A stretch of DNA of 20,131 bases from Promethearchaeota archaeon (GCA_030620005.1 JAUXAJ010000062.1:1-20131); one strand, 5' to 3'. Positions 7,378 through 15,108 are shown, numbered from the stretch's first letter. Numbers and translations: made by a program. Notes: generated by a model not told the origin, from the letters alone.

Positions 7378-7962
7378 ATGGAGAGAAGGGAAAGAGTTAA
7401 AAGAGCTTTTCACTTTGAAAGACCAGACAGAATACCTTTTTTAGGTTTAACCTTTAAATCAGATTTTTTTCCAATTGAAGCCCACGAACCAATATCGTGG
7501 CAACCAACTAATTACCCACCTCATGTTGATGGTGGGGCGCAAAGAATAGGAAATGCTGCCTTTAGAAGGGATGTTTACGATTGGAAGCCAGAAATTAGAG
7601 AAAGATTAAACTCTCCTGAAAAATGGTGGGAGAACCCTCACGATAGTATAGATGAATTTAAAGTTATTTGGCATTCTTCTGGCACTAAAAGTGATGACAA
7701 AACCATGGGACATCCTATTAAGGGACCATTTCAAGACGATGGCTCTGGAGAAGGTTGGGAGGCGTTTGCCAATTTCGAATTCCCAGATGCATTTAATCCG
7801 AATCGTTATGAGGAAGTAAAATCTGGAAAGTGGAAATCGATGGCCGAGGATCGGTATCTCTTTGGATCAACTGGTTCTGGTGGACTTTTTAACGAGTGTT
7901 CTCAGATGAGAGGATTTAATAACTTTTTATTCGATTTGGCAAGTAATCGATACAATAAATAA
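7378..7962 (+). CDS. Uroporphyrinogen decarboxylase-family protein, N-terminal half, ending at a premature TAA
   Basis: The start MERRERVKRAFHFERPDRIPFLG is the classic opening of UroD-superfamily proteins (ERV..AL...PDR.P). The superfamily includes haem-pathway decarboxylases and corrinoid methyltransferases of the MtaA/MtbA and demethylase type. The frame stops at TAA 7960-7962 after 194 residues, in the middle of the barrel, just after FNNFLFDLASNRYNK. The next codons (VKELIDSILSFNLTHIEKLKEY) continue in the same frame with the helix expected at that point. I read both halves as one gene of about 389 residues. The substrate is unknown; divergent UroD-like proteins in anaerobes are more often methyltransferases than haem enzymes. 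Confidence 0.75.
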   Translation: MERRERVKRAFHFERPDRIPFLGLTFKSDFFPIEAHEPISWQPTNYPPHVDGGAQRIGNAAFRRDVYDWKPEIRERLNSPEKWWENPHDSIDEFKVIWHSSGTKSDDKTMGHPIKGPFQDDGSGEGWEAFANFEFPDAFNPNRYEEVKSGKWKSMAEDRYLFGSTGSGGLFNECSQMRGFNNFLFDLASNRYNK

Positions 7963-8547
7963 GTTAAAGAATTGATTGACTCGATTCTCTCGTTCAATTT
8001 AACGCACATCGAGAAGTTAAAAGAATATTGTCCCCCATTAGATTCGATAATGATGGCTGATGACCTCGGCACTCAAAAATCTACTTTCATGAGTCCAAGA
8101 ATCTTTCGAAAGTTCTTCAATGAACCATTCAAAAAATTAACCAAATTAACTCACGATTTAGGAATGGATTTTATCCTACATTCTTGCGGAAATGTGTTAG
8201 CCCTTATTCCCGAATTTATCGAAGTTGGCATGGATGTCTTGGAATTTGATAGCCCTCACATGACGGGCGTGGAAAATTTCAAGCGTTTTGCCGAAGAGAG
8301 AAAAATCGCATTTTGGCTGAGTTCAAACATACAATCCACGTTTGTAAATGGAACGCCTAAAGACATTGAGGAAGAGATTAAATACTACATGAAAGAAATA
8401 GGAAATAACGAAGGAGGACTTGCCATTTACGAATACACTAGTTTTGATGCGATAAGAGTTCCAAAACAGAACATTAGAGCTCAAAGAAAAGCTACTTTCA
8501 AATGGGGGAATTATAACGAAAATGGTGTCATTGAATGGTTAGCGTGA
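7963..8547 (+). CDS. Uroporphyrinogen decarboxylase-family protein, C-terminal half, in frame after the TAA
   Basis: This is the in-frame continuation of the preceding gene. If translated separately it would start at TTG 7972, without a Shine-Dalgarno sequence. It holds the C-terminal half of the UroD barrel: ADDLGTQKSTFMSPRIFRKF, then HDLGMDFILHSCGNV (the family's HSCGN block), then EVGMDVLEFDSPHMTG. The His-x-Cys pair in HSCGN is where corrinoid-linked methyltransferases of this superfamily bind zinc, which is suggestive of a methyltransferase but not proof. Neither half should fold alone, so the gene is either dead, read through, or mis-sequenced at one base. An LLM oxidoreductase gene follows after 121 bases on the same strand. 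Confidence 0.7.
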   Translation, partial: VKELIDSILSFNLTHIEKLKEYCPPLDSIMMADDLGTQKSTFMSPRIFRKFFNEPFKKLTKLTHDLGMDFILHSCGNVLALIPEFIEVGMDVLEFDSPHMTGVENFKRFAEERKIAFWLSSNIQSTFVNGTPKDIEEEIKYYMKEIGNNEGGLAIYEYTSFDAIRVPKQNIRAQRKATFKWGNYNENGVIEWLA

Positions 8548-8668
8548 AAAATTTTAATCGTTTATAAACCTAAAATTTTAAGTTAATGCTGTATTTCGTC
8601 GCTTATTGAATACTAATTGAACATTTTTATTTCAAAATTTAAAAAATCTTAATTATTGAGTTTAAAAA

Positions 8669-9778
8669 ATGGTAGATTTAAAATTTGGAGTTCAAATATT
8701 TTTTTCTCAATCTTACGACCTTGTTCGGAAAAAAGTTTTTACAACAAGTAAAGAATGTTGGGACTCTATATGGCTTCCAGATCACTTAAGTGGCATTCCT
8801 GGAGGGGCTATTGACGATTTCCTATGTTTGTGGCCAATGCTTGGTTCGTTCGCAGAATTAGCGAAAGGAAAGACTCTTGGATCGGCAGTGACTGATCCTC
8901 ATAGGCTTCATCCGGCGGTTTTAGCTCAGATTGCTACGACAATAGATCATATTTCGGGAGGAAAGTTCATCTTGGGCATTGGAGCAGGAGAAGGCATGAA
9001 TTTTAAAGCCTACAACATCCCATACGATCACGCTGTAACTAAAATGTCGGAGTCTATAAGACTAATGAAACAATTCTGGAAGAAAGGCAAGAGAGTTACT
9101 TTTAAAGGGACATGCTATCAAACAAATAAAGCAGTATTGCTTCCTAAACCTGTGTCTGACATCCCCATATGGGTCGCAGCAAACGGTCCGAAGACTAGAA
9201 AAATGACGGGCGAAATCGCAGATGGCTGGATGCCGTTAGGTGTTTTTACAGGCACTTATAAAGCCGGCAAGGAAGAGATTATTGAAGCTATTAAAAAGGA
9301 AGGACGAGATTTGGATAAATTCACGTTCGCAAATTTCCAGAGAATTTACATGAACGACGATGAGAATAAAATTGGCGAATACTTGAATGGTATAAAAACC
9401 AGTCTTGCATTACAACCCCGGGTATTAAAAAAAATGGGTTATTGGAAAGAAGAATTTGAGCACCTTTATAAGGAAGCTACAGGATTCAATAGCGATGATA
9501 TGAGCCTGCTAGTATTTGATCGAGAAGATGTTGGAAAATTTGATCTTAAAAAATTAGAAACTATTGTAGGTCAAATCCCTGAAAAAATAATACGCGAAAA
9601 TACCATGGTAGGAACAAAAGAAGAAATTATTAAAAAAATCCAGGATTACATTGATGTGGGAGCAAAATACTTCATTTTAGAAATTCAGAACGGCGTCTCG
9701 AGTCGGAACGCTCCCTTCACGTATTTTGACGTGTCACGGATTATTAGCGAAGAAATAATACCTTCTTTTAGAAACTAA
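8669..9778 (+). CDS. LLM-class (luciferase-like) flavin/F420-dependent oxidoreductase
   Basis: This 369-residue cytosolic TIM-barrel protein belongs to the bacterial-luciferase-like superfamily. In archaea its members mostly use coenzyme F420, for example methylene-tetrahydromethanopterin reductase (Mer) and F420-dependent alcohol or sugar dehydrogenases. The beginning KFGVQIFFSQSYD, the DSIWLPDHL strand, the HPAVLAQIATTIDHISGGKFILGIGAGEGMN block (residues 87-117) and PIWVAANGPKTRKMTGEIADGWMP (about 165-188) are all typical. The C-terminal GTKEEIIKKIQDYIDVGAKYFIL is also family-like. It has the right length for a full protein. The substrate and the choice between FMN and F420 cannot be decided by eye. 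It lies downstream of the UroD-like gene on the same strand and is convergent with the GH57 gene after 29 bases. Confidence 0.85.
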   Translation: MVDLKFGVQIFFSQSYDLVRKKVFTTSKECWDSIWLPDHLSGIPGGAIDDFLCLWPMLGSFAELAKGKTLGSAVTDPHRLHPAVLAQIATTIDHISGGKFILGIGAGEGMNFKAYNIPYDHAVTKMSESIRLMKQFWKKGKRVTFKGTCYQTNKAVLLPKPVSDIPIWVAANGPKTRKMTGEIADGWMPLGVFTGTYKAGKEEIIEAIKKEGRDLDKFTFANFQRIYMNDDENKIGEYLNGIKTSLALQPRVLKKMGYWKEEFEHLYKEATGFNSDDMSLLVFDREDVGKFDLKKLETIVGQIPEKIIRENTMVGTKEEIIKKIQDYIDVGAKYFILEIQNGVSSRNAPFTYFDVSRIISEEIIPSFRN

Positions 9779-9807
9779 AAGAATTCAATTATAATTTTAT
9801 TTACATC

Positions 9808-11046
9808 TTACAATTTTTTCAAATTTTTTTTTGTAATCGCATACAACTCCATCAAAAGAAGGCCCTGGTAATAAGATATAGAATCAAAATAACCCTCTCC
9901 TGCGTCGTTTCTCCCGTGTTCTAAAGCAAGTTGCGCGTTAAGTGCAGACCTCATCAAAAAATCCACGCCTTTATAAATTAAGTTTGGACTCCAAGTTCCT
10001 CTCCGTGGATTGGCCCACCAAATTGTGCAAGAATAAATTCCACGATCGTAGAAATATCTGGCAGTATTATAATAGGATTCAACTTCCCAATTCTCGGTTA
10101 AATCTAGATTTTCTGCCAATTCCAATAGTTTGTTAAGGCTTTTCATGATTTTCCAATAATACTTGTGGACATTATTATCCGGATGATTCCACAGAGGATA
10201 TGGCACTCCTGCTTTAATGTCATCGTAAGAAGTACTCCAACTCGACTCCCTTGGTGTTATTTTTTTCTTGCTTATTGGAAAATATTGGTCCAATTCGGAA
10301 ATAAATACAATTTCTATATCATCACTATCGTTAATCAATTCAAGGGTTTTTCCTAAAAAGGCTTTCTCGTAATTTTTTATATGATGGCCGAATGTTTCAC
10401 CATCCATAGCTGTCAGAATGAATTTTTTATTATTCTTCTCCTCGTCTTTATACATGTCTTTGATTTGTTTCACGAATTCCTTTGCTGTAATTTTTTTAAA
10501 AGAGATCTTGTTGCTTAAAATATCGTCCCTAAAAAATAACTGAAGTCCATTAGGAGAACAATATATTTTATCGTAAGGCCAATCTATGGGACAGGCAATT
10601 CCACTCATGACTATCCATTTATAACCTAATTCACGGACAATTTTAGCTACATTAGAAGAAATTGCCAGTTCTGGCGGAAAAAACCCTTTTCGTTCCCAAA
10701 TATTGCCAAATTGTTGACGATTTATTTCTTCATTCATTCGAATTTGGCGATATACCTCTTTTTTTGGAATCAAGGGAAGTAGTGGATGGTATTTTCCCGT
10801 TCCCACAATTTCTATCTTACTTTCAGAAACCAAATTTTTTAGCAATTCCATTGTATCGGCCATTCCATACTTGTAAAGCAAATCAATAAGAATACCGTTA
10901 ATATTCAGGCAGAACTTCGCATTTTCGTGCTGATCTATCATTGAAAATAAAGGTTTATAGCATTCCTTATCAATAATTCTTAAAATGTTGATTTCTTGGG
11001 TAGGAGGTTGATAAATGTGAACTAATGGAGCCCAATAGGTTGTCAT
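9808..11046 (-). CDS. Glycoside hydrolase family 57 protein
   Basis: This 412-residue protein without a signal peptide probably acts on alpha-glucans in the cytoplasm (amylase, 4-alpha-glucanotransferase or branching-type activity). All main GH57 motifs are visible. Motif 1 is HIYQPP (residues 10-15). Motif 2 is GTGKYHPLLPLIP (82-94). Motif 3 is GFFPPELAIS with the catalytic nucleophile E126. Motif 4 is TAMDGETFGHH with the acid/base D215. The C-terminal helical region contains WNHPDNNVHKYYWKIM and TIWWANPRRGTWSP. At this length it is closer to the short GH57 members than to the 600-residue amylopullulanases. The exact activity is not assignable. The ATG start is the first in frame. It runs in the same direction as the DUF998-like gene, 101 bases away, with a T tract between them. 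Confidence 0.85.
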   Translation of the reverse strand: MTTYWAPLVHIYQPPTQEINILRIIDKECYKPLFSMIDQHENAKFCLNINGILIDLLYKYGMADTMELLKNLVSESKIEIVGTGKYHPLLPLIPKKEVYRQIRMNEEINRQQFGNIWERKGFFPPELAISSNVAKIVRELGYKWIVMSGIACPIDWPYDKIYCSPNGLQLFFRDDILSNKISFKKITAKEFVKQIKDMYKDEEKNNKKFILTAMDGETFGHHIKNYEKAFLGKTLELINDSDDIEIVFISELDQYFPISKKKITPRESSWSTSYDDIKAGVPYPLWNHPDNNVHKYYWKIMKSLNKLLELAENLDLTENWEVESYYNTARYFYDRGIYSCTIWWANPRRGTWSPNLIYKGVDFLMRSALNAQLALEHGRNDAGEGYFDSISYYQGLLLMELYAITKKNLKKL

Positions 11047-11122
11047 TGGAATAATATTGTTTTTTAATTTAGAATTGTTAATATAATTCTTTTAGCACTA
11101 TTACTATTTTAAAATAATGAAG

Positions 11123-11131
11123 AAAAAAAAA
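11123..11131 (-). terminator. T9 tract downstream of the DUF998-like gene
   Basis: Nine consecutive T on the coding strand start 16 bases after the stop of the membrane-protein gene. A second T-rich run lies close by. This could terminate that transcript before the GH57 gene. It is short and found in AT-rich DNA, so only moderate weight is given. Confidence 0.35.
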
Positions 11132-11147
11132 GTTTTTTATCGTTTTT

Positions 11148-11798
11148 TTAAGGCTTTGCTTCCTTCCAGATATTTGTTGTTTGAAAAGAAGCCCATAAAC
11201 AGAAGCCATATACCATGATTTTCTGGTTTAAAACACCCATATCCGCAGGTAAAAATCCATATATACTAAGGATGATATAAATTGAAAAGATTACGCTAAC
11301 AATACCGTAGATATTTTTGTAATCGCTATTTAAAAGAATGGCTACAGAATATATCATGATAGCTATAGCAAAGAGTAAAAAGAAGTACATTGTCGTCCAG
11401 CCATATTCTGCACCAAAAATATCGGCTGCATAAATTGATAATAACACCAAGAACGGTGATGAAATTAAACCTAATATAGACCCTGCAAAACTTATATATT
11501 TTGCTATTCTAGTTTGTAGAAACAATGTCGGCATGACGATCCAGAAAGGGATTAAAGAAATTCCAGCCCAAGTACAAGCTATTACGAATAAAATCCTACT
11601 TGTCATGTTTGGTAGCCCATTTCTTGAAACAGTTGTTCCTAAATCGCTAAAATAATGACCTAAAAACTCATAACCGTCCGGATAGAAAAGCATTCCAATT
11701 AAAGTAACAAAAATAAACTGCAAGGCTCCGGTTACAATGATAATACAAAATAATCTTTTCCAAGATTTCAAATCTTCTAATCCAACCATTATCATCAC
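11148..11798 (-). CDS. DUF998-like polytopic membrane protein
   Basis: This protein of about 216 residues has six hydrophobic segments (roughly residues 16-37, 67-92, 98-123, 135-156, 162-183 and 190-206). The extracytoplasmic loop YPDGYEFLGHYFSDLGTTVSRNG (40-61), with its conserved SDLG, and the following TSRILF helix resemble DUF998 membrane proteins, whose function is unknown. Three start codons are clustered: GTG at 11798, ATG at 11795 and ATG at 11789. GAGTGATG just before the last could serve as a ribosome-binding site, so the true start may be 11789. No catalytic residues are evident, and the neighbours give no clear functional hint. Confidence 0.65.
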   Translation of the reverse strand: MMIMVGLEDLKSWKRLFCIIIVTGALQFIFVTLIGMLFYPDGYEFLGHYFSDLGTTVSRNGLPNMTSRILFVIACTWAGISLIPFWIVMPTLFLQTRIAKYISFAGSILGLISSPFLVLLSIYAADIFGAEYGWTTMYFFLLFAIAIMIYSVAILLNSDYKNIYGIVSVIFSIYIILSIYGFLPADMGVLNQKIMVYGFCLWASFQTTNIWKEAKP

Positions 11799-11976
11799 TC
11801 TATATATTTTTTTTATTATGGAATTTAAAATTAAAATGTAATTATTTTATACTTTAGTTAAACTTTTATATAAGATTATTCAATTAACCTTATTGTTTTG
11901 ATTTTTTTGACTTTTTTAACACGCAATTACTTTGCGCTATTCTGTTCTTTTCCGTGATTTGCATGTCTTTTTCTAT

Positions 11977-12107
11977 TCATTCTTTTTTAAATGGCTTAGT
12001 TGGCTTTAATTTATCAAATGGTTCATGACACACCTTACATTCGTTTTTTAAATCGCTTAATGTTTAAGTACAGTTCCCTTTTTTTTCTTAATTGGATTAG
12101 TATTATT
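11977..12107 (-). pseudogene. Possible remnant of a small zinc-finger-like gene
   Basis: Two short minus-strand reading frames abut. The right one reads NNTNPIKKKKGTVLKH and ends at TAA. The left one, offset by one base, reads LSDLKNECKVCHEPFDKLKP and then a basic end before TGA. Adding a single T at the junction (TTA for TA) would join them into one peptide of about 45 residues with CxxCH. There is no ATG. The CxxC followed by F and L resembles the first half of a zinc finger, but chance is a real alternative at this length. Confidence 0.2.
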
Positions 12108-12190
12108 CTATATATATGAGAATAAAAATTTTAGCAAAATTAAAATAACTAATTTAACTAAAATGTAATCAAATATCAAAAAATTTAAGA

Positions 12191-12199
12191 ATATATATA
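12191..12199 (+). promoter_or_regulatory. TATA-like element before the DUF35/thiolase operon
   Basis: ATATATATA lies about 61-69 bases before the inferred start of the first DUF35 gene. A purine-rich AGGTGA ribosome-binding sequence follows at 12247-12252. This is the best promoter candidate for the cluster, though a second TATA-like run lies near 12110. Confidence 0.3.
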
Positions 12200-12256
12200 G
12201 GAAAATGTGTTAAATTAAATTATTAAAAAAATTTTTAAAAAAAAATAGGTGAAAGT

Positions 12257-12724
12257 ATTATTCAAAAGGAAAAAGACATCTTCATAACTTCTGGTATCGT
12301 ATCAGCTTCCTTCAATTTTTGGGTCGGATTATGGATGGATAAATTTTACGATGGCTTGAAAGAAAAAAGATTTATAGGGAGTAAATGCTCTAAATGTGGA
12401 AGAGTCATGGTTCCACCGAGAAGTAGATGTGGGAAATGTTTTGCTAAAGCTGAAGAATTTGTTGATCTTCCTGAAACAGGAGTTCTAAAAAATTTTACGA
12501 TAACTCCATATAAAATCAACGAAAAAAGGATAAAAAACGTGAAAAGGGACACCATTATTGGGTTAGTGAAATTAGACGAAGCGGATACAGCCATGGCACT
12601 TCCTATCATTAGTGCAAATCCAGGAAGTTTAACTGACGACGTGAAAGTGAAAGTAGTTTGGGCGGAAAAAACTAAAGGAGCCCCTAAAGACATTAAAGGA
12701 TTTGAACCAATTGGAGGTGGATAA
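12257..12724 (+). CDS. DUF35 Zn-ribbon/OB-fold acyl-CoA-binding subunit, probable non-ATG start
   Basis: DUF35 proteins carry a rubredoxin-like zinc ribbon and an OB fold and act as partners of thiolase-fold enzymes, as in the archaeal thiolase/HMG-CoA synthase complex and the bacterial Ltp2 aldolase. The ribbon cysteines are in CSKCGRVMVPPRSRCGKC, the OB fold follows from LPETGVLKNF, and the end has the usual VVWAEKTKGAPKDIKGFEP block. The first ATG is at 12335 (129 residues), but the frame upstream is open and reads DIFITSGIVSASFNFWVGLW. This is the N-terminal strand and helix expected in DUF35 proteins ahead of F..GLKE..FIGSKC. No ATG, GTG or TTG exists there. AGGTGA at 12247 sits four bases before ATT 12257 and seven before ATT 12260, so an ATT start or a mutated start is inferred. 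The gene overlaps the signal for the next one. Confidence 0.75.
   Translation: MIQKEKDIFITSGIVSASFNFWVGLWMDKFYDGLKEKRFIGSKCSKCGRVMVPPRSRCGKCFAKAEEFVDLPETGVLKNFTITPYKINEKRIKNVKRDTIIGLVKLDEADTAMALPIISANPGSLTDDVKVKVVWAEKTKGAPKDIKGFEPIGGG
12713..12720 (+). promoter_or_regulatory. Shine-Dalgarno sequence for the first thiolase-like gene
   Basis: GGAGGTGG lies inside the last codons of the DUF35 gene, six bases before the GTG start at 12727. It fixes this unusual GTG start and implies translational coupling. The identical octamer precedes the second thiolase-like gene at 13849-13856. Confidence 0.7.
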
Positions 12725-12726
12725 GA

Positions 12727-13863
12727 GTGGAAAAAGTAGGAATAGTAGGATTTTATCAAGTAAAACCAGGTCTAGATGTATTGATGAGCCCTTATGAAAT
12801 GATTTTTACAGCTGTAAGAGGTGCTTTAGATAATGCGGGGCTAAAAAGAAAGGATATTACAACAGTAATATCTGCTACTAACGATTATTACGACGGAAAA
12901 ACCATATCAAACACTTTTAAAGTGGAAGCAGGAGGTGCTTACATGAAAGACGAAAGCAAAGTGGAAATGGACGGAGCTCATGCCGCAATGTACGGTTTAT
13001 ATAGGATTTTATCTGGCAATCATAGGTTAGCAATGGTTTATGGGTTTAGCATGCCTTCTTGTTATCCGTATGAAATTGCGAGAATTTTAGAATTAGATCC
13101 TACTTTTGATAGGCCAACTAATGTAATAAATCCTTATACTGCTGGTGGACTTCAAATGAAAGCGTACATGAAAGCATATGGGGTTGGCGAAGAAGATATT
13201 GCTAGGGTTGCTGTAGAAAACCTAAAAAATTCGGCTAAAAATCCTTTAGCATTGCCAGAGGCCCAAAAGTCCAATATCACCGTTCAGGACGTTTTAAATT
13301 CCGAAGTTTTAAGTGTTCCGCTAAAAAAGTTAATGTACCCGATGCTTTGCGATGGAACGACTGCGTTAATTTTAGCTCCAGAAAAACAAAGCTTAAAAAT
13401 TACGGATAACCCCGTATGGATTACAGGTGTTGGACATTGCCAGGAAACATATTATTTGGGCGATAGAGATCTAAGCCTTAGCGTTTCAATGGAAAAAGCT
13501 GCCGAAAAAGCGTATAAAATGGCGGGAATAAGTGATCCTAAGGGTGAAATTGATGTAGCAGAAATATTTGGACATACATCATGCGAGGAATTAATATTAG
13601 CAGAGGCCGCAGGTTTGCGTGAAAAAGGAAAAGGCATTATCCTTTTAGATGGTGGTCCTGCTTTAAATCCGTCTGGAGGTCCTATGAGCGCATTTACTCC
13701 GTGTGCTTGCGGTTTGACAAGAATAGTTGAAGCCGCTAAACAAATTCGGGGTGAAGCGGAAGGTCATCAAGTTTCGGGGGCTAAAAAAGCCATTGCTTCA
13801 GGGCAAGTAGGCTTTTGTGCTCAAAATAACATAATATATGTATTAGAAGGAGGTGGAAAATAA
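12727..13863 (+). CDS. Thiolase-fold protein lacking the catalytic cysteine (subunit 1)
   Basis: This 378-residue protein belongs to the thiolase/SCP-x superfamily, whose members make or split C-C bonds next to a CoA thioester. The fold is recognisable from SPYEMIFTAVRGALDNAGL, the LSGNHRLAMVYGFSM strand, EEDIARVAVENLKNSAKNP, the MLCDGTTALILAPE block and the C-terminal LNPSGGPM. The nucleophile site reads KVEMDGAHAAM (residues 79-88), with Gly83 where thiolases have Cys. The GHPxGATG motif is FTPCACG (323-329), with Thr324 for His. It is therefore unlikely to be a normal thiolase and may be a structural subunit or a retro-aldolase-type enzyme. The GTG start is fixed by GGAGGTGG six bases upstream. 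Its TAA directly abuts the ATG of the second thiolase-like gene, suggesting a 1:1 complex. Confidence 0.8.
   Translation: MEKVGIVGFYQVKPGLDVLMSPYEMIFTAVRGALDNAGLKRKDITTVISATNDYYDGKTISNTFKVEAGGAYMKDESKVEMDGAHAAMYGLYRILSGNHRLAMVYGFSMPSCYPYEIARILELDPTFDRPTNVINPYTAGGLQMKAYMKAYGVGEEDIARVAVENLKNSAKNPLALPEAQKSNITVQDVLNSEVLSVPLKKLMYPMLCDGTTALILAPEKQSLKITDNPVWITGVGHCQETYYLGDRDLSLSVSMEKAAEKAYKMAGISDPKGEIDVAEIFGHTSCEELILAEAAGLREKGKGIILLDGGPALNPSGGPMSAFTPCACGLTRIVEAAKQIRGEAEGHQVSGAKKAIASGQVGFCAQNNIIYVLEGGGK
13849..13856 (+). promoter_or_regulatory. Shine-Dalgarno sequence for the second thiolase-like gene
   Basis: GGAGGTGG lies within the end of the first thiolase-like gene, seven bases before ATG 13864. 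It is the same octamer used by the first gene, fitting matched, coupled translation of the two subunits. Confidence 0.7.
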
Positions 13864-15108
13864 ATGGCTAAAGTACAACCAGCGGTAATAAGTTGCGGTT
13901 TCAGCGAACACGCATCCAAGCGTTCGGATGTTAATATGGCTGAATTAGCGAACGAGGCTATAGAAGATTGCTTGAAAAAGGCTGAATCTGTAGGGTGGAA
14001 AGATATTGATGCAATCATAAACGGAAACATGCCTGCATTTGAAGGTGCTAACATGCCCGAGTTGTGGATGGGAGATCATATGGCGGCTTACAACAAACCC
14101 ATGTTAAGAGTTACCACTGGAGGAACGACGGGTGGGTCTGTTTGCATTGCTGGTTATTATAGCGTCGCGTCAGGCATGTACGATACGGTCTTGGCAGTTG
14201 CTTTCGAACAGCAATCTTGTGGAGATACATCAATAGGTTTGGCATCAGTAGCATTAGGAGAATTTTCAATATTTCCATTTATAGGTTATACTTATGATAA
14301 ATTGGTTTCAAACTTTGGCGCTGGAGCGGCGATTGGAGTTGCGTCCTATCAAGCCATGAATTACATGAGCCGAAGTAAAGCAACTGAGGAAGATCTTGCC
14401 CGCGTTGTAGTTCAAAATAGGAGAAATGCCGCTAAAAATTGGTGGACACATTTAAAAATGCCAACAATCACAATTGAAGACGTGTTAGATACTCCATACA
14501 TATCATTCCCTTTAAGATTTGGAATGGTGTGTCCTGCCTCTGACGGGGCGTGTGCCATGTTAATTACAACCGAGGAAAAAGCAAAGCAAATCGCAGATAT
14601 TCCCGTATATATTAATGGTGTCGCAAGTTATAGTAATGAATCGGCTATTATAGGCGTTGATTGTGGAGGTGCTGGGCAGGTTGATCCTTGCGAGCAATTG
14701 GGAGCAATGAAGTCAGCTGAAGTGGCTTATCTGCAAGCGGGAATTTCTTTCCCTAATAAAGAAATTGATTACGCAGAAGTGTATTCTCCATTTCCAAACC
14801 AAGAATTAATGTGGGTTGAAAGAATTGGGTTTTTTGAAGAAAACACGGCCCCAGAAGCGTATAAAAACGGAGTGACTGCGTATAACGGGGAATTACCGGT
14901 GAATTGTTCTGGAGGGGTTAACGCTACAAACGCGATCGGGGCGTCCGCCATGGAAAGACCAGCCGAAGCAGCCCTCCAAATCATGGGAAAAGCAGGAAAT
15001 CAAGTTCCTAAAACGGTTCATACAGCTTTAGGACACGGATGGGGAGGATCTATTAATTTTATTACTCATGTGGTCATGTCTGACGAACCACAAAGAAAAT
15101 TTAGGTGA
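13864..15108 (+). CDS. Thiolase-fold protein lacking the catalytic cysteine (subunit 2)
   Basis: This is a 414-residue thiolase-superfamily protein of the archaeal thiolase-paralogue type. The nucleophile loop reads LRVTTGGTTGGSV (residues 81-93), so Gly87 replaces the reactive Cys. A cysteine does follow at 94, but in the wrong place. EVHDxF, common in SCP-x-type thiolases, is EVYSPF (Y307), and the GHPIGATG motif is TNAIGAS with N356 for His. The end keeps AAEAALQIMGKAG-like packing (PAEAALQIMGKAGNQVP) and a GHGWGGS loop at about 390-396. The family would act on a CoA ester held partly by a DUF35 partner, and both neighbours in this operon are DUF35 genes. The tyrosine at 307 and the loss of Cys recall Ltp2-type aldolases, which split side chains without thiolysis. 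The start abuts the upstream stop, with a good Shine-Dalgarno sequence. Confidence 0.8.
   Translation: MAKVQPAVISCGFSEHASKRSDVNMAELANEAIEDCLKKAESVGWKDIDAIINGNMPAFEGANMPELWMGDHMAAYNKPMLRVTTGGTTGGSVCIAGYYSVASGMYDTVLAVAFEQQSCGDTSIGLASVALGEFSIFPFIGYTYDKLVSNFGAGAAIGVASYQAMNYMSRSKATEEDLARVVVQNRRNAAKNWWTHLKMPTITIEDVLDTPYISFPLRFGMVCPASDGACAMLITTEEKAKQIADIPVYINGVASYSNESAIIGVDCGGAGQVDPCEQLGAMKSAEVAYLQAGISFPNKEIDYAEVYSPFPNQELMWVERIGFFEENTAPEAYKNGVTAYNGELPVNCSGGVNATNAIGASAMERPAEAALQIMGKAGNQVPKTVHTALGHGWGGSINFITHVVMSDEPQRKFR

Larger units (their letters stand above)
11799..12256. other. Intergenic region upstream of the acyl-CoA cluster
   Basis: This region of about 458 bases is very AT-rich. Its right part holds TATA-like runs near 12110 and 12191 that could drive the acyl-CoA cluster. 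Its middle contains, on the minus strand, what may be a frameshifted small zinc-finger gene (11977-12107, listed separately). No tRNA fold or repeat array was found. Confidence 0.5.

Noticed and set aside
12346..12759. 137-residue minus-strand ORF over the first DUF35 gene
   Set aside because: Antisense of a conserved zinc-ribbon/OB-fold gene with its own ribosome-binding site and operon context.
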